A stretch of 64,000 bases of DNA. It comes from DATCJA01 sp963814955. GTDB lineage: Bacteria > Acidobacteriota > Vicinamibacteria > Vicinamibacterales > UBA2999. The position numbers were made by a program, and so were the translations under genes. This document shows positions 1 through 9,379 of the stretch, in pieces. The notes below the pieces were generated by a model. The model was not told where the DNA came from, did not search any database, and worked only from the letters and a program-made list of their open reading frames with translations. The DNA lies in NCBI GenBank assembly GCA_963814955.1, contig CAWFEX010000012.1, positions 124,001 to 188,000 on the forward strand. Direction: 5' to 3'. The first letter of the stretch is position 1; each line of letters begins with the position of its first letter.

Positions 1-431
1 TACGCGTGATAGGTGTCCCAGACAAAAACCACGGTGTCGCGACCCTGAATGATCTTGAACGACGGAATGATGAAGTACAGGCGTGGCACTCCGGATAGCA
101 GGCACCTGTGCTGCGTGTCGATGTGCTCCGGTTTCGTCGGCCACGCGTAATCGATCGACTGCTGCTTCTGCTTTGCAGCAGCCCACGGCTGATACGGCAC
201 GAGGCCATCGGGAGGATCGACAATCCGGCTTGGCAGGCGCACGTTCTGCTTCTCGAAATCGGCCTGCTGACTGATGGGATTCGTCAGCGACACCGTGGAG
301 CCGTTGACCGCGGCCCACATGCCCTGGACGTTCGGCTGTCCATCCGCGAGTCGCTCGAAAGCCGCCCTTCCACCTTCCTGACCCCGAACCGGCACCGTCA
401 TCCACGCGAGCGCTGCCATGGCCGCCGCCAC
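1..431 (-). CDS. Secreted PDLSGIW-family protein, 3' part cut by window edge
   Basis: Reading leftward, the product begins with a hydrophobic signal-like stretch (SFVAAAMAALAWMTVP) and then shows VQGMWAAV, VPYQPWAAAKQKQ and CLLSGVPRLYF. These match the neighbouring gene at 450-1264 (SGIWQAM, IPYQPWALAKKKQ, CYLPGVPRMMY), so the two are tandem paralogs. The C-terminal half lies beyond base 1. The start is uncertain. GTG at 431 is in frame, ATG at 419 is possible, and an ATG at 453 would overlap the upstream stop as ATGA but needs a one-base indel. The function of this family, common in secretomes of soil acidobacteria, is unknown to me. Confidence 0.75.
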   Translation of the reverse strand, partial: MAAAMAALAWMTVPVRGQEGGRAAFERLADGQPNVQGMWAAVNGSTVSLTNPISQQADFEKQNVRLPSRIVDPPDGLVPYQPWAAAKQKQQSIDYAWPTKPEHIDTQHRCLLSGVPRLYFIIPSFKIIQGRDTVVFVWDTYHA

Positions 432-449
432 GAAGGACAGGAGTCGTTC

Positions 450-1264
450 TCATTGCGGGACCCGCATTTCGGGATACGGATAGTACTTTTCGAGGTCGAA
501 GCCGTAGCATTCGTAGTCGAAGAGCTGAGCGTTCCTGTTCTTGTGGCGATACAGAGTCATGCTCATGTTCCATGGACGCGTGAATACTTTGGGATCCTCG
601 ACCATGACGTGGTACTGAATGTGATCGGGCGTGATCAACGTGTAACGCTCCACGAGATGCAACGCCTCGCTGTGAAAGTTGCCGGCGCGGTCGAACCAGG
701 TCTGGTCGTTGAAATGGACGACATCCACGACGAGGGTGTCGCCTTCCCAGTGGCCGCGGGAATCGCCAAGCCACCAGTCGATCGGACCCCTGGGATGCGG
801 TTCCCCATTCGTGAACACGAAGCGGACAGCGTGCACGAATTCGAACAGCATCGTCAGCTCGCCGGGTGTCTGAATGATTTGAAACGGAAACGGCATGTAC
901 ATCATGCGCGGCACGCCGGGCAGGTAGCACTTGGCTTCCGGGTCGAGCGTCGCACGCTGCTCGTAGTTCTGCTTCTTTTTGGCGAGCGCCCAGGGTTGAT
1001 AGGGAATTTCGTTCCCGTCGACCACTCCCGGACCGCCAGGCACGCCTTTCTGCGCGGCATGATCCTGAATGTCCCAGGCGGCCGTGTTCATAGCCTGCCA
1101 GATGCCGGACAAGTCTGGCTTGCCGTCGGAGGTTCGTGGGATGCCCGGCGGGCTCTGAGCCTGAGCAGCGCCGAGAGAGGGCGTAAGGGCGGGTCCATGG
1201 GCGAACAGTCGACAGCGTGGCGAGGAACCAGAGAATTGGCTGGAGCACTCCAGGTTCTTCTCAC
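450..1264 (-). CDS. Secreted PDLSGIW-family protein, frame-disrupted N-terminus
   Basis: The open frame from about 1180 to 450 encodes PDLSGIWQAM, a YQPWA block, CYLPGVPR, and near the C-terminus WEGDTLVVDVVHFND followed by VERYTLI and VEDPKVFTRPW, the hallmarks of a secreted family of unknown function. The N-terminus is spread over three frames. A GTG at 1264 sits behind a strong GGAGGAGG, then LQPILWFLATLST in a second frame looks like the signal-peptide core, and a Q-rich cleavage region (LGAAQAQS) lies in the third. Two small indels would restore one signal peptide. Its stop overlaps the next paralog, suggesting co-transcription. Confidence 0.75.
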
Positions 1265-1290
1265 TGAAGACCTCCTCCTCGAAGGTTCAT

Positions 1291-1363
1291 GGTCCGCCTG
1301 AAGCCGGACACTACGTCTGCGGTCTGCTGCAACTCAGTCGTAGTGTCCGGCTTTAGCCGGACC
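1291..1363. repeat. Pair of inverted GTAGT-flanked palindromes
   Basis: GGTCCGCCTGAAGCCGGAC followed by ACTACG (1291-1315) and, in inverse orientation, CGTAGT followed by GTCCGGCTTTAGCCGGAC (1339-1362). The second has a perfect 8-bp stem around TT. A copy identical over about 25 bases occurs at 39178-39202. The pair lies in the short gap between two minus-strand genes. Confidence 0.8.
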
Positions 1364-1390
1364 TCCCGGCGGCGCCGGCACGCCCCCGCG

Positions 1391-3478
1391 CTACTTGAGC
1401 ACGTTACTCGCCTGGGCGCGCTCCACGTACTGCTGCACGTCAGCTGGGAGAAGCAGCCGCTGCTGCTGCAGCTTCTCGGCTGCTTGCTTCACCGCCGCGA
1501 CGTAACCCTCGTGATTCTTGTAGCGTTCTTCGAGCGAAAGGCGCGGATCGCCGGCAGCCATCCGTTCCGCTTTCGTGGTCTTGAACGAGATGTGCTGGCC
1601 GTTGGCCTCGCACCCTTCGTTCTCGCCGAATTCCGCGCGACGCAGTGCCCAGCCCGTTGTCGTGGCGATCGGCGCCTCGACCGGAGGAAGCCGAATACCG
1701 GCAACTTCGTTGCCGTCCTGGTCGACGCGCGACACGAAAATCGGGTACGCCGAACGGCCGGTCAAGCGACGGCGGATATTTCGACACGATGCCCTTGTCG
1801 AGCATCGGTCCGAAGTCGAGATGATACCGGGCGGTAATCAGACCCGTGTAGGTCACGCCGGGGATCGTGGGCCATCCGAGCGCCTCCTGAGGAACGACAG
1901 CGGTTTGCGAGCCGGGACGATGGACCGCTTTCACCATGGTGTTGTCCGCGCGGCGCGGAACCCGACTTGCCGGCGGCTCGGTGCCGTCGGTCACCCATCG
2001 ATCGAGCGCCACCAACAGCGCGCGCAGCGCAGGGAAGGGGCTGGTCGGGTTCAGGTACTGCTGACAGGTGCCCATGCTGTTCACATTACCGACGCCGTGC
2101 GACAGCCCCGAGATCAGGAAGAAGCGCACGTTTTCGGGATCTGGCAAGTCGTTGCCTTGGGTATCGGTGTGCAGCAGCGAACCTGCCTTGACCCAGTATT
2201 CATTGGAGGAATTGCCGTCGAAAGCCTTCGGACAGGTATTGCTCGCCGCACATCTCGCACTTCGCCCGCCTTTCTTGCCACTCAGGTGGTCGGTGAGCAC
2301 CGGATAGGCAAACGGAAACACACCCTCGGGATACAGGTGGTTCTGACGGTTGCGTTCGGTTCTGCCGGTCTGCGCGAAACGGTAGTTGATCTGATTGCCG
2401 TTCCCGCCGCCGGTCCATTTGAGCATGCCGTCGACCGCGCGGCCGCGCTTCTCGTCTTCGTTGAAACCGAGCGCAACGAAGTCGTTCAAGGCGCGCGTCG
2501 GCTGCGAGATGGAAAACGTGAACACGTAGCGCACATCTCCCGCGAGCGGGTTGGCGGTACCGACATTGTCCTTCGTGGCGTGGCGGAGAAACGACACGAA
2601 GTCGCGCGTCGCCGCGAGTCCAACCGCGGCCACGACGGGATCCTTCGCGGTGTACGTGAACTCGTATACGTGGCTTTGCTTGAAAGGCGTCCCAGCCGGC
2701 AGGAGCCGAATGGTTTTCTCGTTGACGTACTCCCAGCCGCCTGCGGGTACCGTGGCTGGCGGGTCACTCAGGCGCGCCCGCACGGTCAGCTTCGCTGCGG
2801 ACTTGATCAAGGGTCGCCGCTGGATACGTCAGGTCGTATTTCACGCTCTTGCCGTCGTCGAAGTTGATGTACTGGTACCGACGGACCGGTGATGCTCGAC
2901 CCATTCGGGTTCTTCGCAACGGGTACAGAAATGGTCATCCCGTCGTCATCGCTGGTCGCGCCGAAATCCCACCCGTTGCCGACCACCGAATAACCGAGGT
3001 TCATGACGAAGCCGCTGCCGGCTTGTGCGGCCGTCCTGGGGTTGTTGTTCAACGGCGTGTCGTTCAGTGCGCCCAGCCGCATCTCGCCACGGTTGTTGAA
3101 GTCGAGGATGACCCGATGGTTGCCCTTTTTCAAATCGATCGGCTTCAGGATGAAGATGTCCATCGAATACTCGACCCTTCCGCGCGCATTTCGCGGCGCG
3201 AGCGCCAGGTCGGTAATGATGGCGTTGCGCGGATCGGCAGGATCGAGCTCTCCGTAGGCCTTGCCTCGGAGTTTTTCGTACTGCCCGACGCTTCCATTCG
3301 GTCCGAAGACACGCCCCTCGAACGCGGGCGATTGCGATCGCGCAGGGTCGATGACTATTCTCGTGATTTGCGCCTCGGCGGCAGGCGACGCGAGGCCGAT
3401 GGCCGCGGCCACGACGAACGCGGCAGTCACACGTCCGTAAGGGGTCAGGATTCGGAGCGAAGATGCGGATGCGTTCAT
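1391..3478 (-). CDS. Secreted alpha/beta hydrolase domain protein, frame-disrupted
   Basis: Three successive frames join into one protein of about 690 residues. The start ATG at 3478 follows GGAGGAG and opens a signal peptide ending ASPAAEAQ. Frame one gives GYSVVGNGWDFGATSDDDG, a bridging stretch gives YQYINFDDGKSVKYDLTYP, frame two carries TRDFVSFLRH, LGFNEDEKRGRAVDGML, NYRFAQ and LISGLSHG, and frame three carries GRSAYPIFVSRVDQDGNE and GQHISFKTT. This resembles the large alpha/beta hydrolase domain family of acidobacteria, usually predicted exported esterases. Breaks fall near 2880, 2812 and 1765. Three independent breaks with conserved text throughout argue for sequencing indels rather than decay. 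Confidence 0.75.
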
Positions 3479-3576
3479 GACACTCCTCCCGCAGCGCAAT
3501 TGCCCTGGATCGATTCGTCCCCGTAGGCGACAGCGCAATTAGACTCCAGGACGGTGAAAGAGTGGTAGCCCCGCGC

Positions 3577-3582
3577 TACAAT
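3577..3582 (+). promoter_or_regulatory. Candidate -10 element TACAAT, possibly leaderless
   Basis: TACAAT ends ten bases before the ATG at 3592, so a start site seven to nine bases downstream would give an almost leaderless transcript. No Shine-Dalgarno is visible and the -35 side (GTGAAA) is weak. The same GCGCTACAAT string precedes the gene at 16362. Confidence 0.35.
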
Positions 3583-3591
3583 CCGCCGAAA

Positions 3592-4068
3592 ATGCCTACC
3601 TTCAAAGACAACAGCGACTGGCAGAGCATCCTGCTGAACCGAGATCTGCCGGTCGCGTACCTGATGATCCGCCTCACCATGGGCTTCCACATGTTCGCGC
3701 ACGGCGCCGTGAGGCTGCCGATCCTGACCGAATTCGCGGGACAAACCGTTACCGAGTTTGCCCCGGTACGATTGATTGGGCTCCCATTCTTTCCAGCGTG
3801 GCTGGTATATCCGTTCATGCTCAGCGTGCCGGTTGTGGAGTTCTCCGTCGGAGTCCTGCTGATTCTCGGACTCAAGACGAAGCTGGCCAGCATTGCCGGC
3901 GGGGTGACGATGCTGCTCCTGATGTTCGGGACAGTCGCCCGGATGAACTTCGGGACCGCGCATCTCATGTGGTTCTACGTATTGATCTTTGCACTGCTCG
4001 CGGGAGCCAACTTCGCCGATCGATATTCTCTCGACAGAATCTGGTGGGCCGCCAGGCCCGCACGCTGA
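3592..4068 (+). CDS. DoxX-family membrane protein
   Basis: A 158-residue protein with four hydrophobic segments, around residues 20-40, 60-90, 95-115 and 120-140. DoxX-like features are visible: an early arginine in the first helix (LMIRLTMGFHMFAHG), a family-typical VEFSVGVLLILGLKTK and a final MWFYVLIFALL helix. DoxX proteins are small inner-membrane proteins linked to quinone or thiosulfate redox chemistry and oxidative stress. Nothing here fixes the substrate. ATG at 3592 is preferred to the upstream GTG because homologous DoxX proteins begin shortly before the first helix. It stands alone between a divergent hydrolase and an intergenic palindrome. Confidence 0.8.
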   Translation: MPTFKDNSDWQSILLNRDLPVAYLMIRLTMGFHMFAHGAVRLPILTEFAGQTVTEFAPVRLIGLPFFPAWLVYPFMLSVPVVEFSVGVLLILGLKTKLASIAGGVTMLLLMFGTVARMNFGTAHLMWFYVLIFALLAGANFADRYSLDRIWWAARPAR

Positions 4069-4122
4069 CATTGTGACGCGCCTGTCAACGAACCTTCTTG
4101 AGGGCCCCAAGCATGGTAACTG

Positions 4123-4149
4123 GTAGCCGGAGGCCTTCAGGGCTCCGGG
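4123..4149. repeat. GTAG-flanked palindrome
   Basis: GTAG then CCGGAGGCC, TTCAG and GGCTCCGG: a stem of about eight pairs with a TTCA-type loop. Same layout as the elements at 1339, 5428, 11938, 23509, 33563 and 39178 but with a different stem sequence. Confidence 0.7.
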
Positions 4150-4227
4150 CCCAGGCCGCTAATTAGGAGTAAACTCGGTCATCCGGATGCCGGTCCCGTC
4201 ATCAAGAATCCCCCAACAGGAGGGCCC

Positions 4228-4614
4228 GTGAGAAGGTCTCTGCACGCGACTCTGCTGGCGACCGTGGTGCTCATCGCCCAGCCGCTGTGGGCCCACCATT
4301 CCACGTCGGCGATCTTCGAAAACGACAAACGAGTCACGGTAACGGGCACGCTGACCAAGGTGGACTGGATCAACCCGCACATCGTCATCTTCGTCGAGTC
4401 GGGCAGCGGCGCCTCTGCGGAGACGTGGAGGATTCAGGGCAATCCACCCGCCTGGTGGAGAACCGTCGGCGTGAACCGCGCCGACTTTGCAAAGGGATTG
4501 GGACAGAGCGTGACCGTCGATGCGCTGCCGGCGCTGGACGGCTCGCGCTACGGATATCTCCGTCGAATTCGGTTTGCCAACGGTGACAGTCTCGAATCGA
4601 TGAACACGCTGTAA
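4228..4614 (+). CDS. DUF6152-like secreted protein
   Basis: A 128-residue exported protein. The signal peptide (ATLLATVVLIAQPLWA) is cut before HHS, after which the family pattern follows: FENDKRVTVTGTLTKVDWINPH, then a beta-rich body with WRIQGNPPAWW and GQSVTVDALPALDG. This HHS...K..T.TG...K..W.NPH arrangement is typical of DUF6152, small periplasmic proteins of unknown role. The GTG start follows AGGAGG. It lies 11 bases upstream of a PDLSGIW-family gene, a pairing that suggests an operon and a joint exported function. Confidence 0.8.
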   Translation: MRRSLHATLLATVVLIAQPLWAHHSTSAIFENDKRVTVTGTLTKVDWINPHIVIFVESGSGASAETWRIQGNPPAWWRTVGVNRADFAKGLGQSVTVDALPALDGSRYGYLRRIRFANGDSLESMNTL

Positions 4615-4625
4615 GGAGAGACGCG

Positions 4626-5420
4626 ATGAAACGCATGATCTGTGCGGCAATCATTTCGACACTGGCGGCCGGAGCCGCATCGGCCCAGCAGCCCAGTCAG
4701 TCCGCGAACGATCGGCCAGACCTCAGCGGCATTTGGTCGACATTCCCTGGCGTGAATCCGGTTTCCGGGCTCAAGCGCGAAGTTGCAGGAGTTCCGGAAA
4801 CCCGCATCGTCGATCGCACGGCCATCCGAGGCGTCGTCAGCAAGGGCAGTGGCGTGTTGCCATGGACGGACGCGCCGTCGTACAAGCCGGAGTTCCAGGC
4901 CAAAGTAAAAGAGCTCGACAGTCTGCAGAGCAAAACCGATCCGGTGTTCTACTGCGCCAAGCCTGGATTGCCGCGCGTGGGGCCACCGCGTCGCATCCTT
5001 CAGTTTCCGAACGAGATGATTTTTCTTTACGAGGACATGTCCGGTGATCCGTACCGGGTCATTCCAACCGACGGTCGCCAGCACCGCGCCAATGCCAATC
5101 CTTCCTACTATGGGGATTCCGTCGGCCGGTGGGAGGGAAATACGCTGGTCATCGAGGCCAGGAATTTCGTCGAAGACACATGGTTCGGCGAAAAGGGCTA
5201 CTTCCATACAGACGCAATGCGCGTGACCGAGCGACTGTGGCGCGACGGTGAGAATCTCGTGTGGCAGGTCACCGTGGACGACCCGAACGTTCTCACCACC
5301 CCCTGGACGATGGCGCCGCGCATGGTGAAGCGATCGACGCAGCCCCTCGAGGAGTCGCCTGCATGTCGCGAACAGGACGGCGCGCTTCTGCAGAATAACG
5401 ATCATCACGATCAACGGTGA
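4626..5420 (+). CDS. Secreted PDLSGIW-family protein
   Basis: A 264-residue intact member of the family seen at 1-1264. It has a signal peptide ending AAGAASAQQ, PDLSGIWSTF at about residue 36, a central YCAKPGLPRVGPPRR, ILQFPNEMIFLYED, then WEGNTLVIEARNF and VTERLWRDGENLVWQV with DDPNVLTTPWTM. The ATG follows AAGGAGAG. Probably co-transcribed with the DUF6152-like gene upstream. Function unknown. Conserved tryptophans and an all-beta feel suggest a binding domain, but that is inference. Confidence 0.8.
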   Translation: MKRMICAAIISTLAAGAASAQQPSQSANDRPDLSGIWSTFPGVNPVSGLKREVAGVPETRIVDRTAIRGVVSKGSGVLPWTDAPSYKPEFQAKVKELDSLQSKTDPVFYCAKPGLPRVGPPRRILQFPNEMIFLYEDMSGDPYRVIPTDGRQHRANANPSYYGDSVGRWEGNTLVIEARNFVEDTWFGEKGYFHTDAMRVTERLWRDGENLVWQVTVDDPNVLTTPWTMAPRMVKRSTQPLEESPACREQDGALLQNNDHHDQR

Positions 5421-5427
5421 TCCTTTC

Positions 5428-5453
5428 GTAGGACGCAGGCTTAAGCCTGCGCC
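5428..5453. repeat. GTAG-flanked palindrome
   Basis: GTAGGA followed by CGCAGGCTTAAGCCTGCG, a perfect 18-base palindrome at 5434-5451. It is in the gap before the MBL lipoprotein gene. Same architecture as the other GTAG elements in the window, with a different stem. Confidence 0.75.
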
Positions 5454-5497
5454 CTGCAAGCGTGCGCGCTACAACCTGCGCGTACTGGAGGAGTGCT

Positions 5498-6964
5498 ATG
5501 ACTCGCACGTTATGTTTTGCGCTGCTTGCGGGAGCTGCGCTCGTGGGCTGCACGCAGGCGACGCCGGAACAGCAGGCCGTGAACGACGCGGCTACAGCGC
5601 TTGGCGGACGCGATCGCATCCTCGCCGTGAAAACGCTCGTGTTCGACGGCGAGGGAACACAGTACAACCTGGGACAGGACGTCACTCCCGAGGCGTCCGG
5701 CCAGACGTTTACTGTCACAGCCTATCGCCGTGCGATCGACGTTGCAGGAGGTCGCGCCCGGACCGATCTCACGCGCCGGCCGAACTTCACTTTCTTTCAA
5801 GGCCCCGCGCCCCAGCGCCAGGTAAATGGCGTCGACGGCGCGGTCGGCTACAACGTTGCGCCCTCGGGCACCGCCACGCGGGTGGCCGATAACGTGGCGA
5901 ACGATCGCCGCGCCGGCATCTTTCACACCCCGCTCACGGCCGTACGCGCGGCCCTGGACCCGATGGCGAAACTGGCGGGCGCTCGGGCCGAAGGCGCCGA
6001 AACGCTGGTTGACGTCACCCCGCCAGGTGGTGTGACGTTCACGCTTGCCATCGACACGATGACGAAACTCCCGACGCGCGTCCTGTCGAAAACCGACGAC
6101 ACGAATCTCGGTGACGTGGTGCTCGAAACACGGTTCGCGGAGTACCAGGACGCCGGCGGGATACAGCTGCCGATGCGTATGACGACGAGGACAGACGACT
6201 TCACGACCGCCGAAATTCGCGTAGCTAAGTACATGGTGGATGGCGACACCGGCGACCTGGCGGCGCCAGCCGATGCGAGCAAGGCGCCGGCAATCGCGGG
6301 ACCGCCGCCAGCGACCGTCGCGGTCGAGGAGCTCGCCAAGGGTGTGTGGTACCTGGCCGGCGGTTCGCATCACAGCGTTCTGGTGGAGTTTGCAGACCAC
6401 CTCACGCTGATCGAGACACCTCAGAATGACACGAGAGCGCTTGCCGTCATTGCCAAGGCGCGCGAGGTCGTTCCCGGCAAGCCACTGACTCAGGTTGTCA
6501 ACAGCCACCATCATTTCGATCACTCGGGTGGCATCCGTGCGGCTGTCTCAGAAGGCCTCACGGTGATTACGCACGAGGGGAACGTCGCCCTGTTCAAAGA
6601 GGTGGCGGCGCGGCCGCATACCGTCGTGCCGGATGCGCTTCAGAAGAATCCAAAGCCGCCCTCGATCGAGGGCGTGACAGGGGAGCGGGCGCTGACCGAC
6701 AGCACAATGACCGTGAACCTGTATCCGGTGTCGGGTCCGCACTCGGAGACGATGCTGATGGCGTATTTCCCGCGAGAGCGGATGCTCGTCGAAGCCGACG
6801 TCTACAATCCTGGTGGCGCCGTTCAGATGTTTGCCGGACAGTTCCTCGAGCAGGTGAAGAAGCGTAATCTCCGCATCGATCGCATCGTGCCGTTGCACGC
6901 CAAGGTGGCGACCTACGCTCAGTTCGTGAAGGAGGCAACCGCCCCGCCACCGGCGACGAACTAA
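5498..6964 (+). CDS. MBL-fold lipoprotein hydrolase
   Basis: A 488-residue protein with a lipoprotein signal (ALLAGAALVGC, Cys near residue 17), so it is probably anchored at the cell envelope. Residues 20-265 form a beta-rich N-terminal domain resembling outer-membrane lipoprotein carriers. From about residue 285 comes a metallo-beta-lactamase fold: VWYLAGGSHHSVLVEF, the metal motif HHHFDHSGG near 340 and GPHSETMLMAYFPRERMLVEAD. Substrate unknown. GAGGAG precedes the ATG at 5498. An adjacent LVIVD-repeat gene starts 11 bases after the stop, so the two likely form an operon. Confidence 0.85.
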   Translation: MTRTLCFALLAGAALVGCTQATPEQQAVNDAATALGGRDRILAVKTLVFDGEGTQYNLGQDVTPEASGQTFTVTAYRRAIDVAGGRARTDLTRRPNFTFFQGPAPQRQVNGVDGAVGYNVAPSGTATRVADNVANDRRAGIFHTPLTAVRAALDPMAKLAGARAEGAETLVDVTPPGGVTFTLAIDTMTKLPTRVLSKTDDTNLGDVVLETRFAEYQDAGGIQLPMRMTTRTDDFTTAEIRVAKYMVDGDTGDLAAPADASKAPAIAGPPPATVAVEELAKGVWYLAGGSHHSVLVEFADHLTLIETPQNDTRALAVIAKAREVVPGKPLTQVVNSHHHFDHSGGIRAAVSEGLTVITHEGNVALFKEVAARPHTVVPDALQKNPKPPSIEGVTGERALTDSTMTVNLYPVSGPHSETMLMAYFPRERMLVEADVYNPGGAVQMFAGQFLEQVKKRNLRIDRIVPLHAKVATYAQFVKEATAPPPATN

Positions 6965-6975
6965 GGAGCGCGCAG

Positions 6976-8392
6976 ATGGTTACGCCAATGATGAACACGA
7001 GGCACATCAAGATCGCATCGGTGGCGGCGATTCTGGCGGCGGTGCCGGCGCTGCTCCATTCCCAATCGATACCACTGCCGTCCGGCGCGTTCGCGAGCAA
7101 CGTGGAGTTCGTCAGCTTCACGAACCTGAACGGACACGTTCCGTTCAAGATGTCGATCCATCAGGCCAACGGGCGTTGGTACATGTATGCGGGGGCGCAG
7201 GACGATCGCGGATGGAGCGTCGTCGACATTACCGACCCCGCGGCCCCCGTGGTCCTGAACTGGATTCCTGGTCCCAGCAACACGCGAACCGTGCAGGTGG
7301 ATATCGCCGAGGGCAAGATGATCACCGCTCTCGAGAAATCACAACGAGGCGGCGATACCAATCCGGACGCACCGTTCGACGACGGGGTGCTGATCTGGAG
7401 TCTCGAGGATCCAGTCCATCCGAAGGTGCTCGGTCAATACAAGACGGGTGGCCTCGGCACCCATCGAAACCTCTACGCCGGCGGGCGCTACATGCACCTG
7501 GCGGCAGCCATGAGGGGCTATGCGGGGAATATCTACGTGGTCGTTGACATCAGCGATCCCGCCAAGCCGATCGAGGTCTCGCGATGGGCGCCGCCCGAGC
7601 TGAAGCTGGCCGATCCCAACGCGCAGAATACGGCGTGGCCTCACGGCGCTGGTTTGCACGGCCCTCCGGTGGTAGTGGGCAATCTGGTGTACCTCGGCTT
7701 CGACACCAAAATGGTGATCCTCGACATCACCGATGTGCGGCGGCCCAAAGAGGTTGGGTCGCTGAACTTCGAATCCCCCGTACCATCTGCTTTTTGCCGC
7801 GCATACGGTGTTGCCATTTCCGAGTCGGCAGATCGCGTTGACCAACTCGGAAGGCGGATGCGCAGACGGGCCAAGTCAGGCATCGCTGGTAGACATCGCT
7901 GACCCCTCGAAACCGAAAATTCTGTCGTTCTTCCCGGTACTTGAGCCCCCGCCAGGGGCGCCGTACAAGAACTTCTGCGAGCGAGGAGCCGGGTTTGGTG
8001 CTCACAACGTCAACATGCTGTTCCACAATCCTTCAGTCGATCGCTCGGACACGATCGTGTACATGACGTACACGAACGCGGGACTGCGGGTGTACGACAT
8101 TTCCGACGCCCGGCTTCCGCGCGAGCTTGGCTACTTCGTGCCCCCCAATCCCGTCCACGGCGAAGGCACAGCGGCAGCCACGGCAGGTGAAGGAGGTGTG
8201 TCCAACGGCGCCGATGTCGTTGTTGATACCCGTGGCTACATCTACATGTCCGATCGCAGTCAAGGGATCTGGACACTCCGGTATACGGGGCCGAAACCCG
8301 GAGCCGCACGCCCCGTGGTGCGCTATCCGCTGGCGCCGACGAGGATCAAGCAGGAAGAAGCCGAGCGGCAGCGCCGCGCTGGCGAGCGATAG
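6976..8392 (+). CDS. Secreted LVIVD-repeat beta-propeller protein, one frame break
   Basis: Two frames join at a TTTTT run near 7790 to give about 470 residues. After a signal peptide (VAAILAAVPALLHSQ) the protein repeats the LVIVD motif at least five times: SVVDITDPAAPVVLNW, VVVDISDPAKPIEVSRW, VILDITDVRRPKEVG, SLVDIADPSKPKILSF and RVYDISDARLPRELGYF. These repeats build beta-propellers in exported proteins of unknown substrate. A break at a homopolymer with both sides conserved points to a sequencing indel. Starts 11 bases after the MBL lipoprotein gene. Confidence 0.8.
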
Positions 8393-8410
8393 GAGTGGAG
8401 CGGGCTACAC

Positions 8411-9088
8411 CTAGAAGTTGGTCAGTTCCGCAGGAATCGCAGCGAGGCAGTGAGGGCACACGACGATACGTCCGCGTCGCGGAAGCGTCGATGTGAAATT
8501 CACATGTGACCGGAGCAGCCGGATGGCTTTTACGACCGCGATTCGTTCACCACACGCCGAGCACTTCACGGGCGCCTCGAGGGTGTACTCGACTTCGCTC
8601 GTCCACTCGTGATCTGTTGAAGCAGTCGGACTGGGCGTCGGAGGTTCTTCTTCCGGGACGCGGTCGGGCTGTTCGGAGGTCGGAGTGGTTGCGCGGCGAA
8701 GGGCTTCGAGGAGCCGCTCGGGCGCAATCGGCTTGGTGATGTAGTCAACGGCGCCGTACTCCTGGCTGTGGCGCACGCTCTGGAGGTCGTCGATGGCCGT
8801 CACCATGATGATGGCGGTTTGCGGCCACAGGGCGCGGAGTCGTGCACTCAGCCACAGGCCGTCGTGACCCGGCATCTTGATGTCACACAACACCACGCTT
8901 GCGGGCCTGGTGACCATCATCTCGAGAGCTTCCGCCGCGGTCCCGGCTTCCGCCGATGGATACCCCCACTTGTCGAGGCATCGGGTCAGGAACTGACGCA
9001 CAACGGGCTCATCGTCGACGACGAGCACCGGTACGGCTGTCTGGGTGCCCGAAAGACTTGTGGCCACCCCTTGTTCTCTGAGGCGCAC
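8411..9088 (-). CDS. Response regulator: REC domain fused to zinc-ribbon-like tail
   Basis: A 225-residue protein. Residues 17-135 are a receiver domain with the acidic pair (VVDDEP), phospho-acceptor Asp in VLCDIKMPGHDG, the Thr of MVTAID and the switch Lys in DYITKPI. A proline-rich linker follows, then a C-terminal domain with CSACGE and, about 40 residues on, CPHC, four cysteines spaced like a zinc ribbon. No DNA-binding helix-turn-helix or enzyme domain is seen, so output is probably by protein contact or through the zinc module. The partner kinase is not in the window. The nearest gene on the right is a pilin on the opposite strand. Confidence 0.8.
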   Translation of the reverse strand: MRLREQGVATSLSGTQTAVPVLVVDDEPVVRQFLTRCLDKWGYPSAEAGTAAEALEMMVTRPASVVLCDIKMPGHDGLWLSARLRALWPQTAIIMVTAIDDLQSVRHSQEYGAVDYITKPIAPERLLEALRRATTPTSEQPDRVPEEEPPTPSPTASTDHEWTSEVEYTLEAPVKCSACGERIAVVKAIRLLRSHVNFTSTLPRRGRIVVCPHCLAAIPAELTNF

Positions 9089-9379
9089 CCCTTCTCTATC
9101 GGATCTCTGGGAAAGCCCCTACAGTTCGGCGCTCCGGTGCATGGTGCCCGTCTGTAGAAACCAAAGGCACGCTCTGACGGTCCCAGGCATATAAGCGCCC
9201 GCTACCGTGAACGAAGTCTGGCGCCCAAAAGCGTGAAAACCGCCATCGGCGCGACTTTCGCGGCCCTGTGTCTCGCCAACCTGCAGGCGGGTATGCCTCA
9301 ATTCTTTGAAAATAGGCGAGTTCGCATCATACATCTCTAGAGATATACAACGGCTCAGTTGTTGCTCCCGCGCTGGGCT

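Noticed and set aside
108..1301. Long plus-strand open frame of 397 codons
   Set aside because: It is antisense to the two PDLSGIW-family genes, whose conserved motifs read on the minus strand. High G+C makes long shadow frames common.
1575..2867. Plus-strand open frame of 430 codons
   Set aside because: Antisense to the alpha/beta hydrolase gene. Its translation is arginine-rich without any recognisable motif.
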